DNA of 64,000 bases from Pseudopithomyces maydicus. Its lineage: Eukaryota > Ascomycota > Dothideomycetes > Pleosporales > Didymosphaeriaceae. Positions 51,942-63,997 of this stretch are shown here, piece by piece. The notes under the pieces were generated by a model, which was given only the letters and a program-made list of their open reading frames with translations, was not told the DNA's origin and did not search any database. Position numbers and translations under genes: made by a program. The stretch covers positions 1,736,001 through 1,800,000 of the forward strand of contig JANTUC010000002.1 in NCBI GenBank assembly GCA_026873275.1. Reading direction: 5' to 3'. Positions within the stretch are counted from its first letter, which is position 1. Every line of letters starts with the position of its first letter.

Positions 51942-53626
51942 ATGGCACGCAAATTTCTAGTTGCCAGTGTGCTGGTGGTTAGTTCATCGGCGAGCCCAAT
52001 TACCAGCTCTACTACCAACGACACTTCAACATATTCATTCAATGATGTACGCAAGAAAAGTTCCATGTTCGATGAACAAGAGGCTGATAATCTAGATCGT
52101 CCCTTCCGTGGATCTCAATTGGACTCCCTGCTTCGATAAATTCACCTGCGCACGTTTAATCGTTCCGCTTGACTACTCAGACACGAGCGTCGGCACTACC
52201 ACGATTGCTTATATAAAGCTTTCCGCAGAGAAACAGCCGGCACAAGACATTTTGTTCAATCCGGGGGCCCGGAGGCTCTGGTGTTCAGAGCATCTTAGAT
52301 GAATCAGCAAGGCTGCTTAAGACATTAGGCTCTTCATACAATCTGATCGGCTTTGACCCACGCGGTGTGAACAATAGCGGTCCTTCTATCTCTTGTTTTC
52401 CAAATGATCCAGTCTCCGAAGCGTTGTTCTCCCAACAATTTGCGAGACCTATTAACAGCAAATCCCACGATTCGATAGTCAGGCAATTCGAGCTTACTGG
52501 GGCATGGGGCAATTGGTGCTCACAGGTCCATCGAGATGACCATGCAAAATACGCCAGCACTGTTGCAACAGCTCGAGATCTGCTGAACTATGTCGAGAAG
52601 GAAGCGGTTACCAAGGGCAAAAGAGCAGAAGAAGCAAAATTGTGGTACTGGGGCCTCAGCTACGGCACCGTTCTTGGCGCTACATATGCCTCTCTATTCC
52701 CGGATCGCATTGGCAGACTTATACTGGATGGTGTGGTCGATAGCCAAGTTTATTACCGGGGTAAATTTGGGGGTCTGGGCCAGTCTGATGAAGCAGTACT
52801 AAGTTTCGCAAGAGATTGTCAATATGCCGGGAAAGAGAAGTGTTCTATGCATTCCACCTCTGCAGAGGATATTGCGACTCGAATGCGGACAGTACTAGAT
52901 GATCTTAGAAACGATCCAGTAGCCGTCAGTGACCCATCAGTTGCTCTACTACCGATCCTAGTCACCTATGAGGACCTTGTGTTCATATTGATGGCTATGA
53001 CGTATACACCGGTTACTGGCTTTCCCATCCTAGCGCAGATATTTTCAGATCTGGAGCAGCGGAATGGGACATCACTCGCACAAGTATTACAGACTGTATC
53101 TCCAACTGGGGTATACTACGGCGGCTTGATTGCGTGTATGGACATGCATGGGGCTTATAATATATCCACAATTGATTTGTGGGAGCAACATATCGAAGGA
53201 ATCAACAACAAGACGAAGTGGGTCGGAGATGCTTGGTCATCCGTGGCGTTGTCGTGTCGACAGATGAATATCGTACCGCCAGCCAGTCAGCAGTTCCATG
53301 GAGTACCGGGTGCCAATCAGACAAGCTTCCCAATCCTGTTTGTTGGGAACAGAGTGGATCCGATCACCCCTTTGATTGAGTGAGTGCTGCACCGTCGCTC
53401 TCCAGGCAGATCAGTGAAACCAAACTAACCCCTCGGTAGGGCGAAAAAAATGACCACTCTATTCAACGGTTCGGTCCTATTGACACAGGACTCCGTTGGC
53501 CATACTTCCACTGCCGCGATTTCAGAGTGCACCTCACATTATGTCCAAAAGTATCTGGAAGGATGCCTACCGCCTGTCAACACTACTTGCAAAGTTGAAA
53601 GCGTCCCCTTCTTAACAGCGGAATGA
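51942..53626 (+). CDS. Secreted S33 alpha/beta hydrolase (tripeptidyl aminopeptidase-like); two apparent base losses
   Basis: Predicted join of 51942-52046, 52096-53379 and 53440-53626; introns 49 and 60 bp. Signal peptide at residues 1-18 (ARKFLVASVLVVSSSAS). LNWTPCFDKFTCARLIVPLDY is the conserved opening of the family. Catalytic triad: Ser in WGLSYG (G-x-S-x-G), Asp in GNRVDPITP (TAP-like C-terminal domain), and His in DSVGHTS of the last exon. The frame breaks at the oxyanion motif: 52263-52267 (G5) and 52271-52272 (GG) each lack one G, and restoring both recovers NPGGPGGSG, continues the frame and gives 526 codons. GFDPRGVNNSGPS follows. Such enzymes release short peptides or act as proline-type peptidases outside the cell. 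Either a disrupted gene or sequence error. Confidence 0.82.
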
Positions 53627-54800
53627 AATACGCCTGTCTTCAATACAAGTGGTTTCTGGATATAGGGTACATTTGGAAGGATTTTGAAGGGGATATGCAC
53701 AAGAATTAGCAAACACCAATGCTGTGAGGATTTGGAAGAGTGAGACAATAGTCGAGTTATCATTGCACCGTAACTTTTCACAGTACGAGCTTGTAATACA
53801 TATACACACATATATATATATATCTTTTGAAATGTGTACATTTTTACGGCGATGTCTCCACACTACTATGGGACGGTGCAGCATCTGCCCGATCTGGGTG
53901 AGGTAGCATGGTCTTGGCGAGGACAGATGCAAGAAGCAGTACGCAGAACAGAACCGGGAAGTTGTGTAGTGCTGTTGGACGGCGACCGGGGAGCGTGCAG
54001 GCAGTGGGCCGGTGACGGTGAAGAGACACGGGCTGACCAGGACATGGCGGCTGCAGATGGTCTGCATCTGTAAACAGGATGGGAGGCACAAAAGGCGGTA
54101 GAGACACGGGCGGGCGTGACTGGCTGGGACACGCATGGCGTAAGAAGACGGGCTAGGCTAGTGTGCATCGGGTTAGTGCAATCGCATGTGACTTGCATCA
54201 GCAAGTGCGACGCAAGCGAGTCGATGACATGTGCCTGCTGGGGTGGCAGCGGAGACGGAGGCAGCGCAAGCGAGTCGATGTCATGCGGGCGCTGCGATGA
54301 CAGAGGAGACCGTGGCGGGAGAGGGCAGCGCTGGGCGCCAGCAGTTCGAGGCCCACCGGCGGGCAGGGGAGGACGTGGGAGGCGGGCAAGGCCAGCGCCA
54401 GCGACGTGTTTGCTGGGCCAAGGCGGCTAGCGCGGGCTGAGTTTTGACGCGACGTGTGGATTTCGCCATGGTTCGCGCTAGAGGGCTTAATGGCGGTGAA
54501 TGGTGGGTGAGGTGGTGGGTGGTATATAGGACGAGCGAGGGTGCGGCGCAAGCTTGGCGCATTGGGCATGTTAGCGTCGTCATGAGCCGCAGCAGCCTGC
54601 ATGTATCCCACTACTCGCTCCCGTCGACGACTCCAAGCACCACCAACACCAGCACCTGGACGACGCGCAGCTCGCGGCACTCGTCCTCGTCGTCGACAAC
54701 AACCTCGCACCGCCGCCGCCGCCGCCGCCACACCTTCACTGCCCAGCCCGCCGGCTCCAGCGCCGCCCTGCGTGGCCTGTACTCGATCGAAGAGAAGAAG
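53627..54800. other. Intergenic, about 1.2 kb
   Basis: 3' region of the hydrolase gene with a short TA run near 53815, then GC-rich promoter DNA of the Las17 gene. Overlapping ORFs on both strands lack domains; the frame open upstream of 54801 has no family features. Confidence 0.5.
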
Positions 54801-56745
54801 ATGCCCTCGATCCTGTCCGAGGAGGACAAGCAGACGGTGAAGCGCACCGTGCCCAAGCAGACCAACAAGATCCAGGCCGTCGCCGTCGCCAAGCTGTACA
54901 TCGCCTACCCGCACCCCGAGCAATGGACCTACACGGGCCTGCAGGGCGCCGCCGTGCTGGCCAACGACCTGGTCGGCCACACCTTCTGGCTCAAGCTGGT
55001 CGACATCTCGCCCGCCCAGCGCGGCGTGCTGTGGGACCAGGAGATCTACGACCAGTTTGCCTACAACCAGGACCGCGTCTTCTTCCACACCTTTGAGATC
55101 GACGGCTGCCTGGCCGCCCTCTCCTTCGCCGACGAGAAGGAGGCCCGCACCTTCAAGAAGAAGATGGACGACCGCGAGAAGAACGCGACCAAGAACACCC
55201 GGAACAAGCCCTTTGGCGCCCTGGGCGCCGCCGCCAGCACCGGCCCGCAAAAGTCCCACGGCCTGCTGGGCGGCATCTTCGGCCACAGGCACCAGTCCAA
55301 CCACCAACAGCCGCAGTCCATCATCCCCCCACCCGTCGTCTCGCCCACAAAGTCCTCGGCAATCGACACGAGCGACCCCTCGTGGCAGCCGCTGCTCAAG
55401 GAGCTGCTGACCATGGGCATCACCGAGGACCAGATTGAGGAGAACGCTGACTTCATCAAGCTCTACATCGAGCAACGCAAGGCCAACGAGAAGGCCCAGC
55501 ACGAGACCACGGAAAAGAAGAGCCGCGCTCCGCCTCCGCCGCCCCCGTCTGCCCCGCCGGCAAAGACCTCTCTCAGCCCGCAACACACAGGCGCCTCCTC
55601 GAAGCGGGGCCCGGCCCCTGCCCCGCCGCCAGCTCGCAGGACCAAGACAGACGCCACGAGCATCAATCGTGCCTCCTCTGCCAGTCCAGCGCCCCCTTCT
55701 CCTCCGCGACAACCAACTCCTCCACCCGCCCCGGGCCCTCCCCAGCCCAAGTTCCGCGCCCCGCCCCCTATTGCCGACGCTGGCAAACTTGCAAACCAAC
55801 CCCCGCCCCCGCCCTCGAGGGCACGAGCGTCGTCCAATGTTGCGAACCCAGGTCCACCGCCCCCTCCGCGCCCACCCAAGACGCCTGTCGACGACGACGA
55901 GCAGACGCCGGCGCCGAGGTTTGGCGTTCCGCCACCATTCACAGGCAACCGTGTACCCTCCGGCCCGCCTCCACCACCGAGTCGAGGTCCAGTTCCACCA
56001 CCACCCCCAGCACGAGATACACCTCCCCTTTCCGGCGCCCCGCCGCCCCTGCCACCCAAGACCGCTGCGGCACCGATGCCTCCTCCGCCGCGACCTGCCC
56101 ACAATGCACCACCTCCATTACCTCCTTCGACCTCCCGTCCTGTCCCTGCAGCACCGACAAATGCAGCACCTCCACCACCTCCTCTGCCCGCCATGAGCGC
56201 ACCTCCGCCACCTCCACTACCCCCGACCAGCGCTCCAGTGCCACCGCCCCTTCCACCTATGAACAACGCACCCCCTCCACCTCCTCCAATGCCCACAAAG
56301 GTACCACCGCCTCCCTCTGGCTCTGCACCGCCTCCGCCACCCCTACCTCCAGGATCTGGGCCGCCTCCACCTCCGCCGATGCCTTCTGGCTCTGGGCCAC
56401 CGCCTCCACCACCAATGCCGGCCTCGGCCCCACTGCCAAAGGCTCCAGCTGGACGAGACGGACTGTTGGCAGATATTCGGGGTGGCGCGAGATTGAAAAA
56501 GGTAGCGGACTCGGAAAACGAGACCGCAGCGGGGCAGCAGTACCCGGTTCGGAGCCTGCGGGCGCATCAGGCGGCAGTGGACCTGCCACACCAGGTCCAG
56601 AAGGCGGTCTGGCTGGTGCATTGGCCAGTGCTCTTGCGGCGAGAAAGGCCAAAGTCAGCCACAGTGGTAAGTTTGTCATTCATATATCATCGATCTGTGC
56701 TAACATTCTTTTTTAGATGACGAGGACGATAAGGACGACTGGTAA
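54801..56745 (+). CDS. Las17/WASP actin-nucleation promoter; one apparent base loss
   Basis: Activates the Arp2/3 complex at endocytic actin patches. Predicted join of 54801-56666 and 56717-56745; the 50-bp intron has a GTAAGT donor and a TTTTTTAG acceptor. The WH1/EVH1 domain spans about residues 15-130 (AVAKLYIAYPHPEQWTYTG, FWLKLVDI, FFHTFEIDGCLAALSFAD). A helical segment, WQPLLKELLTMGITEDQIEENADFIK, precedes about 280 residues of polyproline tracts that bind SH3 proteins and profilin. WH2: RDGLLADIRGGARLKKV. The acidic tail DDEDDKDDW ends in the Trp required for Arp2/3 binding and is created by the intron. A base appears lost at the G4 run 56531-56534: one added base links SENETAAG to AAVPGSEPAG and gives 632 codons. 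The long antisense frame is a shadow of the proline codons. Confidence 0.93.
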
Positions 56746-57460
56746 ATAGGGCTTTGAGACATTTGTTCAATGTTCGACGTGGTGCATAGTTTCGGCGCCT
56801 GGCTTTTTTTCGTTGAGCCAAAAGTAAAGAGACAATTCGGTTATGGGGAAAGGAAATGGCTGATCTGCACCGCATTGATCAGCAAACGGGCAAGGGAAAG
56901 CTTGAGTGGAAGGCAGGAACAGGGGAAGTCAGCATCGTAGCAAGATTGTGTAAATAGGGTTGGTAGCATGAAAGACGGCTGATGTGAGTGTGAATATCGG
57001 AGCATGCCAGGTTGGCAGCATCTAAAGACTAATACCAAGCTTGGCATATTGTTAAATCGATATACTCACAATTAAGATACCCTATATTGTACCACGATAT
57101 ATGCCCTAGGGTGCTTATCTTAGACTACCTAGGCTGTTCAGTGGTTCACTTGCAAGATGCAACTGCTGCTCACGCTAGATTCGTTTACGGCCGGTGTTGC
57201 GAGCCGCGTCATGCTCTGCCCCTGCCACCATAAGCTTATTGGCCCGCTCGTCTAGTGTTATTCAGAGGGAACAATGTTATCCACGTTGGCTGTGGCTTTA
57301 CGAAGTTTCCGTGCGAGTCGCTGACCGTGTGCTCGATCAATTGTGTTGCTGGTTCTCTCCATGGGTTTAAGAGCGGCCGTCGTCCCATAAGCAAAGGGGA
57401 CACGCATCCAAAATACTCAAGAACATCGATCAAGCTAACAGCGTAAAGCTCTTTGCCCTC
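56746..57460. other. Intergenic
   Basis: About 715 bp; 3' region of the Las17 gene and promoter of the next gene. Nothing else seen. Confidence 0.5.
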
Positions 57461-59344
57461 ATGGCCTGCATTCGAAAATCCATGACAGACAACGAAGTGT
57501 CCGAGAATGACTTTGCACCGCAACATGTTGAGAACCCATTGGAATATTTCCCGAACCAGAGCGTCCAGAGCTTGCAAGCGAGAACTTATCAAGGGTCGAA
57601 TGAAGCGCCTCCACCATACTCGGAATTCATGGAAGGAACCGGTGCAACAACGCAGCGGGTCGAAGTGATTGAGCTTAGTAGCGACAACAGTCCACAAGTC
57701 CTTATGACACCCCAACACGACTATTTCAACTACTCCGCAGTTACGACACCGTCAACGCTGCTGGGAAGCCCGGCTGCCCAGATATTCCCTGCTGTGCCAG
57801 GGGTTTCAATTAATAACGATATACGCCAGATGTCCACCAGAGACCATCGTTGCCAGCCAACATCGACTCAAGCAAAGACTCCCTTAGGGACGGTCCACTC
57901 ACATGCCAAAGCGCGCGAAGCAGGTTTCCAGATAGATCAATCTCCATCTCTGGACCGATCCAGTCCAGGTAGTGTCCTCCCGGAAATCATTACAGTATCC
58001 TCAGTCTCCACGTTCAAACATGTTTGTGAACCAGGAAGAGTGGTGGCCTTCCTCGTGCCGTTTCCAAAGCCAATGCTGAAAGGCATCAAGCCAGAAAACA
58101 TACCAGATCGCTTTCTTATCTACACGCCTCCTCTTCCACCGCTGTCGAAGCCAGAGCCGGGACAAACAGAGAGCTCGTGGCATAAAACACAACGTCTATG
58201 GCAGGAAGACGTGCGGCGGGCTACCATGACAAATGCATCCATGGTGACGTGGAAAGGTATGAAAGCCAGGACGACGGCCATGGTCAACAAGGGTGTTGGT
58301 ATGACTAGGAGCTCGACGGTCGAGTTCTTGGACAGGGTATCAGAGGGTATGATTTCTTCGACGGCCTCGGACGCCGGGGCAGTACAAACACCGGCCATGC
58401 AACCACAATACGACCACGATATGACTGCGGCACATGAGTTGGCCGCTTCGTACCCGTCCGGAGTCACGGGACAACATGCTGGCATTCCTTCCACGCTTGA
58501 ATCGAGATCAGTTGAGCCGAATCAGCCACCTTCGGTACTGTCGTCGCCGTCAGTCTTGACTGTCCGTGAGCCAGATAAACTAGAATTTCTCACCTTGATT
58601 CACCCGCCCTCTCTCTCCCTCACTCCACAAGAAATCCGCAAAGAATTCGTAGACTCATTGGTGCGCACCCGGGAGCAATCCCGCAATAAGGCTCTCGTTG
58701 CTTCTGCGCTGCTCCCCCTGGCAGCCACCATGGATGCTGTTCTCGTCGTAACCTTGGGCGGTCTTACACAGGCATCGGGTGTGGTGGCTTATCAGAATAC
58801 ACGCGGTGTAGTAGCAAGCAAGAAATTGTCCAAAGCGCTATTGAGTCCGACTAGAAGCGGTGTTGTCCAAGCGTCGATGGAGCTCGAGGCTAAAAGATGC
58901 GAGTGCGAACATCATGACGATGACTCTGTGTGTAGCGAAAGCGTATCAAAGGTGTCAAATGAGAAGGGCAAATCGATGAAGAAGGGGAATGTCAATGGTA
59001 TGGAGATGCACGTTGAGGCGTCGAGCGCTCTCGACGCATTCACACGGTACCTGGAACTCGCGTGCTTGCAAAAGTCTTTTGCCATGTTTCCCCACGTGAG
59101 GCCATATGAGCCCCGTGACCCCAAGGAACAAGACGTCCTGGATAACATCGGGTGGACGCCCAAGAGAAGATCTGGCAGAGGCCTTGATATAGAGGCAAAT
59201 GGTGAGGGGGGTGGGAAATTGGCAAGGCTCAGTGCAGAGCAGGATGAGGAGTGGCAGAGGAGAGAGGCATTGGCTGACGTGGCCAACATTGCGAGAAAAG
59301 CAGCTTCGGAGTGGGTGGCGGCTTGCAAAGGGTTCAAAGATTAG
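57461..59344 (+). CDS. Conserved fungal protein of unknown function
   Basis: A single-exon protein of 627 aa. The N-terminus (about 180 residues) is disordered. A well-ordered block starts at CEPGRVVAFLVPFPKPMLKG and runs through DRFLIYTPPLPPLSKPEPGQ, HKTQRLWQEDVRRATMTNASMVTWKGMKARTTAMVNKGVGMTRSSTVEFLDRV. After a variable stretch, LEFLTLIHPPSLSLTPQEIRKEFVDSLVRTREQSRNKALVASALLPLAATMDAVLVV includes a hydrophobic helix that could touch a membrane. The C-terminal region ends WTPKRRSGRGLDIEANGEG and EWQRREALADVANIARKAASEWV. I recognise these blocks as typical of an uncharacterised ascomycete family but have no function to offer. Confidence 0.8.
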   Translation: MACIRKSMTDNEVSENDFAPQHVENPLEYFPNQSVQSLQARTYQGSNEAPPPYSEFMEGTGATTQRVEVIELSSDNSPQVLMTPQHDYFNYSAVTTPSTLLGSPAAQIFPAVPGVSINNDIRQMSTRDHRCQPTSTQAKTPLGTVHSHAKAREAGFQIDQSPSLDRSSPGSVLPEIITVSSVSTFKHVCEPGRVVAFLVPFPKPMLKGIKPENIPDRFLIYTPPLPPLSKPEPGQTESSWHKTQRLWQEDVRRATMTNASMVTWKGMKARTTAMVNKGVGMTRSSTVEFLDRVSEGMISSTASDAGAVQTPAMQPQYDHDMTAAHELAASYPSGVTGQHAGIPSTLESRSVEPNQPPSVLSSPSVLTVREPDKLEFLTLIHPPSLSLTPQEIRKEFVDSLVRTREQSRNKALVASALLPLAATMDAVLVVTLGGLTQASGVVAYQNTRGVVASKKLSKALLSPTRSGVVQASMELEAKRCECEHHDDDSVCSESVSKVSNEKGKSMKKGNVNGMEMHVEASSALDAFTRYLELACLQKSFAMFPHVRPYEPRDPKEQDVLDNIGWTPKRRSGRGLDIEANGEGGGKLARLSAEQDEEWQRREALADVANIARKAASEWVAACKGFKD

Positions 59345-60187
59345 ACAGAGATCCAGATACAAGGATTTATTTGGTAGGGCTTACTGTGTGAATTGGAAGG
59401 GCACCGAGTTCCTGGCGTGCTACAAGCGGGCCAAGTCTTTCTCTTATTCCACCCAAGGGATCTGGTGAAGGGACAGGGTCTCAAAAATCAATTTATTGCC
59501 CGAATAGGTCCCAATCAATGCATTGGGCGTCACCGCTTTCAGCTGGGAGGCATGTCGTGCGGTCCATCCCAGGTTACAGCACTGGAGGCGGGTGTCCGAA
59601 GAGCTGCTATGCAGACGCCATCTATGGCGTTCGACCAATAAAAGACTAGTACCTGATTTTCCCCCTCTTTGGTACTCTTTACGCAACTGTTGTGCAGGGT
59701 GCACGCTGTTTGAGAATGGTTACTCAGTGCCATGCCGATTAAACTGCATCCTTTTAGATGCGCTTGTTAGTCCTTGCACTTGCACAAGAAGAAAGCGACA
59801 ACTCAGGCGGTTACACACGCATTGTACGAGCCATGATGGATATGGTGAATTTGATCGGGATAAAATACCCCTTGTTGTGTGATACAAATGCAATACGCCG
59901 TGAAGCCAGCTTGAGGGAAACGGAGGCATACTAGAAATGAAACAGTAACTATGAGAGAAGGAAGTTGCCAAGGAAAACGCAAAGACAGTACGAGGTAGCC
60001 AACGGCAAGTCGACATTCAACGCGAATAGGCGCGGGGCAACGGAGAAGGCATCGGTACAATGGAAAATGGTCCACTCGCAAAGGAAACGAGACCCTTGAT
60101 CTCGGCTAGTACACGGGGGGTATCGAGGGTGTCCGCGAGGACGAGATGGTCTGGTGTGTCGTCATTCGTGAAGTGCAAAGAAAGGTG
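59345..60187. other. Intergenic between convergent genes
   Basis: About 840 bp of 3' regions; ORFs here lack support. Confidence 0.5.
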
Positions 60188-60687
60188 CTAGATGCGGCGC
60201 TCGAGCTGGTGGACGCGTGCCTTGAAGGCCTTGACTATCTCGCCAATGCGGCGCACCTTGTCGAACTCGACTTGCAGCTCGTCGATCTCGCGGAGGATGG
60301 CGCGGAAGCGAGCAATTTCGGCGTCGGCATTGTGGATGGCATGGGCGGCGCGATCGGACTGGAGCTGGGTGGCCGTCTGGGTCTGCTGGGTGAGCTGGAT
60401 GGGGGAAGAGAGGGTCAGCATGGCATGGAGAGGAAGAGCGAGGGTGGATGTTTGTTACGCACATAGTGCCAGCGCTGCTGGATGGAGTACATCAGGCGGT
60501 CAAAGTGGGCGCTGAGCGCCTGCAGGCTTGTGGGATCCAGGAGGAGGCGGCCCTGGCTGGAGGCATGCGACGCGGCGCGCGACGAAGAGCTGCCCTGCTG
60601 CGAGAGGGCAATCTGCTGGTGCTGGCGGAGGAGCTGGACTTCGCTCTGCGAGAGGCCCAGTTGGTTGTCGGGGATGGAGGAGGACAT
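60188..60687 (-). CDS. BLOC-1 subunit CNL1-like coiled-coil protein
   Basis: Predicted complement of 60463-60687 joined to 60188-60394 (143 aa). The 68-bp intron has a GTGCGT donor and a CAG acceptor. The N-terminus (IPDNQLGLSQSEVQLLRQHQQIAL) is short and helical, then a Ser-rich linker leads to LLLDPTSLQALSAHFDRLMYSIQQRWHY. After the splice a long amphipathic helix follows (NADAEIARFRAILREIDELQVEFDKVRRIGEIVKAFKARV). Size and block order resemble fungal CNL1, a subunit of the BLOC-1-like complex in endosome maturation. The match is by recognition of the helical blocks and is not certain. Confidence 0.65.
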
Positions 60688-61351
60688 CACAAGCTCTCGG
60701 TGCACACCATGCTGGTCCCGTCACAGGGCAACACCATGCATGGCACCCGATGCAAGACGAGCAGCGCGCCAACAGCACGCTGGAATTGGGATACAGGTTG
60801 CACGGCGGAGCACAGAAGGTCTGAGAGGCATGGGCCGGCCAAGCCTGTTGCAGCCCAGCTTGCCGCCACACCAGGGGGCCCGACTGTTGACCTTTGCCCT
60901 TTGGCCTTTGACCACCTCCCGCCCGTCCGGCAGCACCCACTGCCCATGGCGGCGCTGCCCTCCAGCTCGCGCCGCCTTGTCGGAGGAGGGGGTGCCGGCT
61001 GCCCCCTAATCAAGTAGGTGGGTGGTGTGCCCTGCCGCCCTGCCCTGCCCAGCCTAGTACATGGGTGCTGCACCAGTGTGCTTACAAGCGCTCCAGGGCT
61101 GCGTGTCGGCCACCTCTGGGGCTGCGTGTCGCATACGACTTGGAACAAGGTACGTACGTGAATGGAATTATTCGTCACGTGCCGCTACCACGGGCGCACG
61201 AGTGAATGTATCGATAGCTATTACAGAGAAAAATGAAAATGGGGTATAAACATCCAGTCCAGTCCGGCCTATCCTGTCCCGCCCAGTCCTAACCCACCCG
61301 TCCTATTATGTATGCACACGCCCCCAAAGCCTCGTATTGGGAGCACCGCCA
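60688..61351. other. Intergenic
   Basis: About 660 bp between two minus-strand genes; GC-rich ORFs in several frames are not supported. Confidence 0.5.
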
Positions 61352-63997
61352 TTACAATGCGTAGTTCTCCGCGTGCAGGAAGATCTCGTCTCTCGAGTCG
61401 CCGCTCCACACGCTCCTCTGCATCTCCGCCACCGTCTCGCTGACAGCCGTCCGCATCCCTGCCGGCCCGCAGACAAATACGCATGTCCGCCTGCCGAACC
61501 CTCGTCCCATCTCTCGCAAAAGGAACTTCAGGTCCGGTCGCCCGTATTCGGTCGACCACCCGTCCTTCTTCTTCACGGCCGCAGGCAGGAAAGCGAAGCG
61601 CATCAGGTTCTTCTGGAACTCCGTCGGTGTGGACGGAAACCCAAAATCAAACCCCTGAACACCCGGCACCGCCGTTGGGGAGGTTAGGCCGTGTTGGTAG
61701 ACGCTCGCGTCTGGGTTTGCCGATAGTGCTGTGCTAATGTCGAGTGAAAGATTGCGGTCTTGCCTCCTCGTCACGAGAGGTTGCGACACGGGTGTGATCA
61801 GGTCGGGGTTAGGAGCATTGTGCGTGGGCACATTGAGATGGGATCCCGGGCCTTTCATAGGCACAAGCCGTGCTTGCGGAAGCGCCATGATATCATCCTC
61901 ATTCTCCGCACGGAGTTCCTTCTCCTTTTCTGGGTCCCCTGCGCTTCATCTCGTATCAGTGCCGAATGACGCTTCGACGAAATACCTGATACACGATGGT
62001 CGGCAATGTTTTGGAAGGCATCGTTGACCTTGTCATGGAAGTACAGCGACACCGGGCGCGTGGGTGTCTTTGCGCTGACGAGAGTGCCGCCAGGATTACG
62101 CTTTGCAGTTGTGATGTAAAATTGACATTCAACTGCTTCGGGAGGCGCAAATTCGCGACAGATCCGCAATTCTTCCTTGAACCACTCCAATGTTTCCGGG
62201 CGCTTGAGTGCCCAAATTACGTGAATCTTGCGTGTGACAGCTTTGCCATCGCGCATCTTCTTGATCAGAGTGAGAAGTTGTGAGACAATGGCGGTGATGC
62301 CGCTACCACCTGCGATCAACACCACATCGTCAAACGCTTCAATCCGTCGTTGCATACCACCATATGGCCCGTCGATGAAGGCGCGATATGTATGCCAGGG
62401 GCCGTGCTCGAGGGCACTACGAAGTACCTTATTGGTGAAGCCGCCAAAAGGACGGAAGACGAGGACCATGTCCCGGTAGCCCTCGCCATACTCGGATGGA
62501 AAGTCATCGTCACACAACGATGCGATGGTGAAGGGATGGTTTTCGAACACGGAGATACCGGGCATGCGTAAGTAGACATATTGACCGGGTCTCCACTTCA
62601 CCTGAGTTGGGATGGTGATTTTGATGGCGTTCTCTGGCATGATGGTGACGGCTGCTTCATCCCCAATCAGCCATGACATCTTGAAGGGGTTCGCCCAGTT
62701 CAGATAGAACAATCTCATAAAGTAAGAAAGCAACCATATGCCTAGGGTTGCGAAGAGGTAGTTCCACGATGTCAGGTAGTTATGACAATGCCAGAAAACC
62801 ATGCCAAGGAAGACAATGGCCACAGGTACGTGCAGAGAGACGAACAATTCATACATCCAATGACGCAATGGCTCGAGCGAATGGACGCAGAGGAAGCAGA
62901 GCGGGACGAGCGCCGCAATGCCGGTGCCGTAGGCGTAAAAGCCCTCTTGCGCAAAGAATGATTCAAACACGTGACGAGCTCCTTTCTCCCAAATCGGAGT
63001 GACATAGAATGGTACGGTATGGATGATGCTGAGCATGAGGCACAAATATGCGGCCCACCGATGCAGCACATTTAGCCTCTCGTGGCCTATTCCTGTGATA
63101 AAAGTGATGAGGTTTGCTTTCATGGACAGGCCAACGATCCATGGCATGAGTGCTACGGCCATCATACCCGATCGGATTGCCAGGGGAGGAGAGCCAAAGG
63201 CGATGCTCTTCCAAAAAGAGGTTGAGGGATGAAGGTGTAGCAGATGCCCAAAGCCAGAGCACCGAGAATGATGACACACACAGCCAGGGATGGAAACACC
63301 AAGGGCTTCCAGCCTTTCCGGAAACGGACCTCCCGGAGCGGTCTGTAGAAGATGAAGCGGAAGAAAGCTACCGTCTTGTTGATGAAGCCGACCGATGACA
63401 CACTGGATTGGGATTTCGGGGGCGTGGGTAGTGGGCCTTCGCGTGGGAAAAACTTTACGGTTGACTTGTCAGTATACAGAACCGACATCTCGTAGTCGGA
63501 ATCGGGGAGGCGATTTTCGCGGTTTTCAGTACCTCTTCTTGGTGAAGCGCGGTCCGGATCTTGTCGTTGAACAGATGGTAGTACCGCATGAGCCCGGCAA
63601 TGACGAGCAGTGGAATGCAGTAGTAGACATAGGCCAATGCGTACTTGTCGCTTTTATTCCAAGGATCTCGTGTGTTGGCCTCTATCAGTCCCGGAGGACT
63701 TGTCGAATTGACCGGTATGTTGATTCGGCGTATCAAGGTCGAGAGTGAGCCAGCCACCTCGCGCTCAGCCAAGGAAAGAGCAGCATTGATGCGGTCCAAC
63801 GCCACGCCCGCGCGTTGCACCGTGTCGCCTGGAAGTGCTGGCATGGCGAACTCTTCAGACGGGGCTGTCGACAGGTCGCAAGGGAATGGGCGGATGGAAT
63901 ACGTCTGCAAGCACGGTCCAGGGCGCGAGGTCGGTGCGGACCAAAGCGCTGGAATTGGCGGGACAGCGGCGGGAGGAGATATGGAGGGAATCCTTCC
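61352..63997 (-). CDS. Ferric-chelate reductase (FRE/NOX superfamily), 5' partial; one apparent base loss
   Basis: Membrane flavocytochrome that moves electrons from NADPH through FAD and haem to extracellular ferric iron. Exons: >63533 (first in-window ATG 63844), 61986-63452 and 61352-61938; introns 80 and 47 bp. Two H-x13-H haem pairs are visible: HRWAAYLCLMLSIIH and HVPVAIVFLGMVFWH. FAD site: HPFTIAS after WRPGQYVYLRMPG. NADPH site: LIAGGSGITAIVSQLL and VFVCGPAGM near the C-terminus. One base is missing in the A5 run 63213-63217 (coding-strand T run): adding it joins FIPQPL to FWKSIAFGSPP and makes the phases agree. Upstream of 63844 the frame stays open to the edge, where the minus-strand TAG could be a splice acceptor, so the N-terminus probably lies outside. 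Confidence 0.9.

Noticed and set aside
54198..56102. 634-codon open frame antisense to the Las17 gene
   Set aside because: It is the Gly/Arg-rich mirror of proline-coding tracts; GC-rich CCN codons leave the antisense strand stop-free. No domain or start context.
12436..63217. Programmed translational frameshifting as explanation for the broken frames
   Set aside because: Ten sites have no shared slippery sequence or downstream structure, and occur in unrelated genes; base-calling error fits better.
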